Origin: Synergistaceae bacterium
Lineage (GTDB): Bacteria > Synergistota > Synergistia > Synergistales > Synergistaceae
Reading direction: 5' to 3'
DNA: 64,000 bases
Assembly (NCBI GenBank): GCA_030523725.1
Contig: JAUNHV010000004.1
Coordinates: 1 to 64,000, forward strand
Positions within the stretch are counted from its first letter, which is position 1. Each line of letters begins with the position of its first letter. The notes under the pieces are model-generated. The model worked only from the letters and a program-made list of their open reading frames with translations, was not told where the DNA came from and did no database searches. Below, in pieces: positions 60,632 to 64,000 of this stretch. A program made the position numbers and the translations under genes.

Positions 60632-62038
60632 ATGAAAAAGTTTATAAAAGAAATATTTGACGATTTTTTAATTAGCAGCGATAATGGGGCATTGAAAAAA
60701 TTAATGGCAGAGGGACATCTTGCTCCACTTATTTTATCTCTTGCCATATGTACGATTTTTTCCATGTTAGTTACTGCAATATATAACACAGCGGACACGT
60801 ATTTCGTATCACAACTTGGAGTAAGTGCTTCAGCAGCCGTTGGTGTAATTTTTAGCATTATGGCAATGATTCAGGTAATTGGTTTTACCTTGGGAATGGG
60901 GGCAGCCAGTTGCATTAGCCGTGCAATTGGTGCAAGCAAATATAGGGAAGCAAGCACGTTTGCCACGACAGCAATTTTTTTTGCATTTTCTATAGCATCA
61001 ATTCTTACAATTGTTGGGCTTTGTAATTTGCGAAGTTTTGTAACACGTCTCGGTGCTACCCAAACAATTCTGCCTTACGCAATGAGCTACGCAAGTTACA
61101 TTTTACTAGGTGCTCCATTTATGGCAAGTTCCTTTGCAATGAATGCAATCTTACGCTCTGAGGGACATGCGACCTATGCTCTCATTGGCATCGGTTTTGG
61201 TGGAATACTGAACATGATACTTGATCCAATTTGTATCTTTACCATTGGATGGGGGATAAAGGGTGCTGCTATTGCTACTGCATTTTCCCAATTTGTAAGT
61301 TTTTCTATATTGCTATATTTCTTCCTTAGCAAAAGGAGCATAGTTCACGTTTCTTTCAAATACTTGAAAATCTTTACCAAGGGAACAGTTAGTCTATTTA
61401 CTCTAGGATTTCCATCCACTCTTCGCCAGGGACTGATGACAGTTTCTTGTGCCATGTTAAATGTTGCGGCTGCTACCTATGGAGATACGACTATCGCAGC
61501 AATGAGCATAGTAACTCGTATAGTAATGTTCCTTGGTGCTGCTGTAATAGGACTTGGTCAAGGCATGAGTCCTGTTATAGGCTTTAATTACGGTCTAAAG
61601 AAATTTCGTAGGGTGCTTGATGCATATTTTACGACAATGAAATTTGGGTTTTGCATGACGATAATTTCTTTTTGGTTTGTGCTTGCTTTTGCGCCAGAAA
61701 TAATTTCGATTTTCCGTGCTGATCCAGATATTGTGAGTGTAGGAGCGTTCACCCTGCGTTGTCAACTTATCTTCATATTGATGTTTCCTATTATGGTTTT
61801 TACAAATATGTTAGCTCAATTTTTGGGTTTTGCCTTGTCTGCTTCATTTTTAGCAACATTAAATCATGGTTTGATGTTTATTCCTGCGATTTTAATATTG
61901 CCTAAAATCTTTGGTCTTTTAGGTGTAGAGATAGCACAAGCAACAGCAGATTCTCTCACTTTGTTAATTTATGTTCCATTTATTATCTACTACGTAAGGT
62001 ATTTAAAAGCTTTAGATAAAGCTACTAACGAAACTTAA
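60632..62038 (+). CDS. MATE-family multidrug/sodium antiporter
   Basis: From ATG 60632 the protein has 468 residues with about 12 membrane helices. It has the MATE start APLILSLAICTIFSMLVTAIYNTADTYFVSQLGVSASAAVGV and the repeat half TLGFPSTLRQGLMTVSCAMLNVAAATYGDTTIAAMSIV with GLGQGMSPVIGFNYG. It exports cationic compounds with Na+ or H+ influx. The reading frame is open to GTG 60581, but the promoter lies inside that stretch. An ATG at 60614 is a further option; ribosome sites are weak for all. The downstream patatin-like gene starts 37 bases after it and may share its transcript. Confidence 0.87.
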   Translation: MKKFIKEIFDDFLISSDNGALKKLMAEGHLAPLILSLAICTIFSMLVTAIYNTADTYFVSQLGVSASAAVGVIFSIMAMIQVIGFTLGMGAASCISRAIGASKYREASTFATTAIFFAFSIASILTIVGLCNLRSFVTRLGATQTILPYAMSYASYILLGAPFMASSFAMNAILRSEGHATYALIGIGFGGILNMILDPICIFTIGWGIKGAAIATAFSQFVSFSILLYFFLSKRSIVHVSFKYLKIFTKGTVSLFTLGFPSTLRQGLMTVSCAMLNVAAATYGDTTIAAMSIVTRIVMFLGAAVIGLGQGMSPVIGFNYGLKKFRRVLDAYFTTMKFGFCMTIISFWFVLAFAPEIISIFRADPDIVSVGAFTLRCQLIFILMFPIMVFTNMLAQFLGFALSASFLATLNHGLMFIPAILILPKIFGLLGVEIAQATADSLTLLIYVPFIIYYVRYLKALDKATNET

Positions 62039-62074
62039 CAACAAGAACACAAAATCTTTCACCGAGGTGAGTGT

Positions 62075-64000
62075 ATGAAAAAAAAAATAATCTCTCTGTT
62101 TTTGTTATCGGTTTTTCTTGTTCAGCCAAGTTTAACTTTTGCTAGTGAAGAAAGGTTAACAACAGAGGAATTCAAAAAAAGCGTGGAGCAGGATGATTCT
62201 ACTATACTGCATGGAGATAAGGCTTCAACAGATCCATGTAATTGGGGCTTTCCGCACAACAAAGGTGTTGTTCTTGTTCTCTGTGGTGGAGGCATGAAAG
62301 GGCTTGCTCATGTTGGCGTTTTAGAGGTTTTGGAGCGCGAGCATATTCCTATTGCTGCAATAGTTGGGACAAGTATGGGTGCAATTATAGGAGGGCTATA
62401 TGCTTGTGGTTATACTAGCTCTGAACTGAAAGATATCCTAGGAAAAACAAACTTTATGAAAGTGATTTCCGGTAGAGGTTCAGAGAAAGAGGAAGCAGAA
62501 GTTCCTGGTCGACTGCCTTTACAAAAAAAGCGACCTTTTTCATGGGACTTTGATTTTAATAATACCAAACAAGCAACAAATCTTGGAATGCTAAATGATC
62601 GGGACTTTTTTCTTTATCTGCAAAATCTTGTTTCACAGGGAGAAAAAAACAATTTCAATCTTTTAAAATATCCCTTTGCTGCAATAGCAACAAACCTTTT
62701 AAATGGGCAAACGACTGCATTTCGAAAGGGAAGTCTTGCTTCGGCAATTCGAGCGTCCATGTCGCTTCCTGTCGTTTATGCTCCTTGGGAAATAGATGGA
62801 CAACTTTATATTGATGGTGGACTTAAGGCAAACCTTCCTGTGCTGCAAGCAAAGGAACTCTTCCCAGGACATCCTATTTTGGCAATAAATCTTGCAAATA
62901 CTACGAGTTTAAAACCAGAAGATATAAAAAATAATATAGATGTTGCCATGGCATCCATTACTATACTAATGGACATTAAACAACAGGAAAACATTAAAGC
63001 CGCCGATCTTGTAATAACTCCTGATTTACATGGTATACAGACTCTTTCTGATAGACCACCAGATGAAATAGTAGAATATGGTAAGGAAGCAGCAGAGGCA
63101 CATCTAGCTGATATTAAGCAACTTGTATCTACTCTCGCAGAACATGTAACATTAGCGGATGCAGAAAAAATAACACAAAAACAGGAGCGAAAAGTTACAG
63201 AATTACATTTTTATGGTGCCAACGACCGCATTGAACATTATCTAAAGACTCATTACGAGGGAATGATAGGTAAACCTCTTGATATGACAAAAATAACTCG
63301 TGCAATAGCGGATCTCACGTCAAAGTTTGAAATAAAATCTGCAAATGTTGTTGTAAGAGATCTTGATGACGGTTCAGTAGCTTTGGATTTTAAGCTTGTT
63401 TTTCCTGCTCCATATGAATTTTACATAGATGGCTTTGCTTCTAATACTTATGTTCATCGTTGGTTAGCACTGGGGCTTGCTCGTCGTAATTTACTCTATC
63501 CGAATGACAAATTGAATCTTGAAACAAGAATGGGGACAGAATGGGGCATTTTTCTAGATTACGATACGCCTCAGGGCTTCGAAAAAACAAATTGGAGTTT
63601 GTTTCTTGGTGCCCAAGAAGAACATTATGACAACATTCATTCCAAATTCCCCGGATTTGCTCCATTTATTTATGACTATTCAATTAATCGCTATACTGCT
63701 CGCCTAATGTACCAATACAAATTTAACGAGCGGTTGTCCATGGCTCTTGGTTATCAGGCTCAAGCAATCTCTACAGACCAAAAATACATCGAACAGTTTG
63801 AGAACAAATTAGGCATCAAAGATCTTGAACGTGTACATGGTCCAATGTTGTCTCTCACATACAATCATGTAGATGATGTAGCATTACCAACGAGGGGATT
63901 AAAATTCTCCTCTCTTATGTGGTACGGAGTGAAAGAAGATTTCTGGATGTCTCGCAGTGCTTTAAATGTGTATATTCCTGCTTTTAAATGGGGGCAAATT
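62075..64000 (+). CDS. Patatin-like phospholipase with BamA-type barrel (FplA/PlpD-like, type Vd autotransporter), 3' end outside the window
   Basis: The frame is open to the window end (642 codons). It begins with a signal peptide (about 1-24) after GAGGTGAG. The patatin domain (about 64-350) has GGGMKGLAHVGVLEVL (oxyanion hole), GTSMGAIIGGLY with the serine nucleophile, and YIDGGLKANLPV with the catalytic Asp. A POTRA-like segment follows (about 370-450, VTELHFYGANDRIEHYLKTHYEGM), then Tyr/Phe-rich beta strands of an Omp85-type barrel (from about 450) that run off the end. This is the layout of surface-exposed lipases such as FplA of Fusobacterium. Substrates are phospholipids; whether it stays attached to the surface is unknown. 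Confidence 0.88.
   Translation, partial: MKKKIISLFLLSVFLVQPSLTFASEERLTTEEFKKSVEQDDSTILHGDKASTDPCNWGFPHNKGVVLVLCGGGMKGLAHVGVLEVLEREHIPIAAIVGTSMGAIIGGLYACGYTSSELKDILGKTNFMKVISGRGSEKEEAEVPGRLPLQKKRPFSWDFDFNNTKQATNLGMLNDRDFFLYLQNLVSQGEKNNFNLLKYPFAAIATNLLNGQTTAFRKGSLASAIRASMSLPVVYAPWEIDGQLYIDGGLKANLPVLQAKELFPGHPILAINLANTTSLKPEDIKNNIDVAMASITILMDIKQQENIKAADLVITPDLHGIQTLSDRPPDEIVEYGKEAAEAHLADIKQLVSTLAEHVTLADAEKITQKQERKVTELHFYGANDRIEHYLKTHYEGMIGKPLDMTKITRAIADLTSKFEIKSANVVVRDLDDGSVALDFKLVFPAPYEFYIDGFASNTYVHRWLALGLARRNLLYPNDKLNLETRMGTEWGIFLDYDTPQGFEKTNWSLFLGAQEEHYDNIHSKFPGFAPFIYDYSINRYTARLMYQYKFNERLSMALGYQAQAISTDQKYIEQFENKLGIKDLERVHGPMLSLTYNHVDDVALPTRGLKFSSLMWYGVKEDFWMSRSALNVYIPAFKWGQI

Overview
The window looks like the replication-origin region of an AT-rich, anaerobic, diderm (outer-membrane-bearing) Firmicute. 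A member of the Negativicutes is the most economical guess. The evidence is Firmicute-like genes (dnaA-dnaN-recF, rpsU-yqeY, a CpsD-type kinase separate from its Wzz partner) together with outer-membrane genes (a TolC, a Wza, an autotransporter-like barrel and a patatin/BamA-type protein). Pyruvate:ferredoxin oxidoreductase and a biotin-dependent carboxyltransferase subunit fit a strict anaerobe. The genus cannot be read from the sequence.

Layout. 0-8.5 kb (+): an outer-membrane barrel protein, then a tripartite drug-type exporter (HlyD adaptor, double-ATPase/permease fusion, second permease, TolC), then rpsU-yqeY. 8.7-15.1 kb (-): purine nucleoside phosphorylase, PNPase, two RelBE-like toxin-antitoxin pairs that share an operator motif, tRNA-Ser(CGA) and adenosine deaminase. 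15.2-23.1 kb: pyruvate:ferredoxin oxidoreductase; an operon of four membrane-anchored degenerate GGDEF proteins arranged as a duplicated two-gene unit; and a divergent Fe-S aldo/keto reductase. 23.3-47.1 kb (-): a Wzx/Wzy-type surface polysaccharide locus read from wza (47 kb) to ugd (24 kb). It carries GDP-mannose synthesis genes, FdtA/FdtB/GNAT amino-sugar genes, glycosyltransferases, a sulfotransferase and a cytidylyltransferase/amidotransferase-like/DUF362 cassette. It shows decay: ugd has an in-frame stop, an acyltransferase survives only as its N-terminus, a Fic-like gene only as its C-terminus, and a ~115-bp sequence occurs twice. 47.4-50.7 kb (-): a TIM-barrel/acyl-CoA-synthetase fusion and uridine phosphorylase. 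50.9-55.2 kb (-): recF, dnaN, dnaA and a two-part oriC. 55.2-64 kb (mostly +): carboxyltransferase subunit, class II aldolase, an ACT/PaaK pair beside two identical 152-bp palindromic repeats, a MATE exporter and a patatin/BamA-type protein cut by the window end.

Genes left of oriC are mostly on the minus strand and several to the right are on the plus strand, so both sides tend to run with replication away from about 55 kb. The polysaccharide genes form one logical pathway: nucleotide-sugar supply, repeat-unit assembly, flipping, polymerisation and export through Wza/Wzz/kinase. The least familiar element is the duplicated pair of GGDEF-derived proteins at 18.8-21.8 kb. One type keeps the guanine-binding-like motif and the other the metal-binding-like residues. 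The TIM-barrel/acyl-CoA-synthetase fusion and the cytidylyltransferase-AsnB-like-DUF362 cassette are also worth a closer look.
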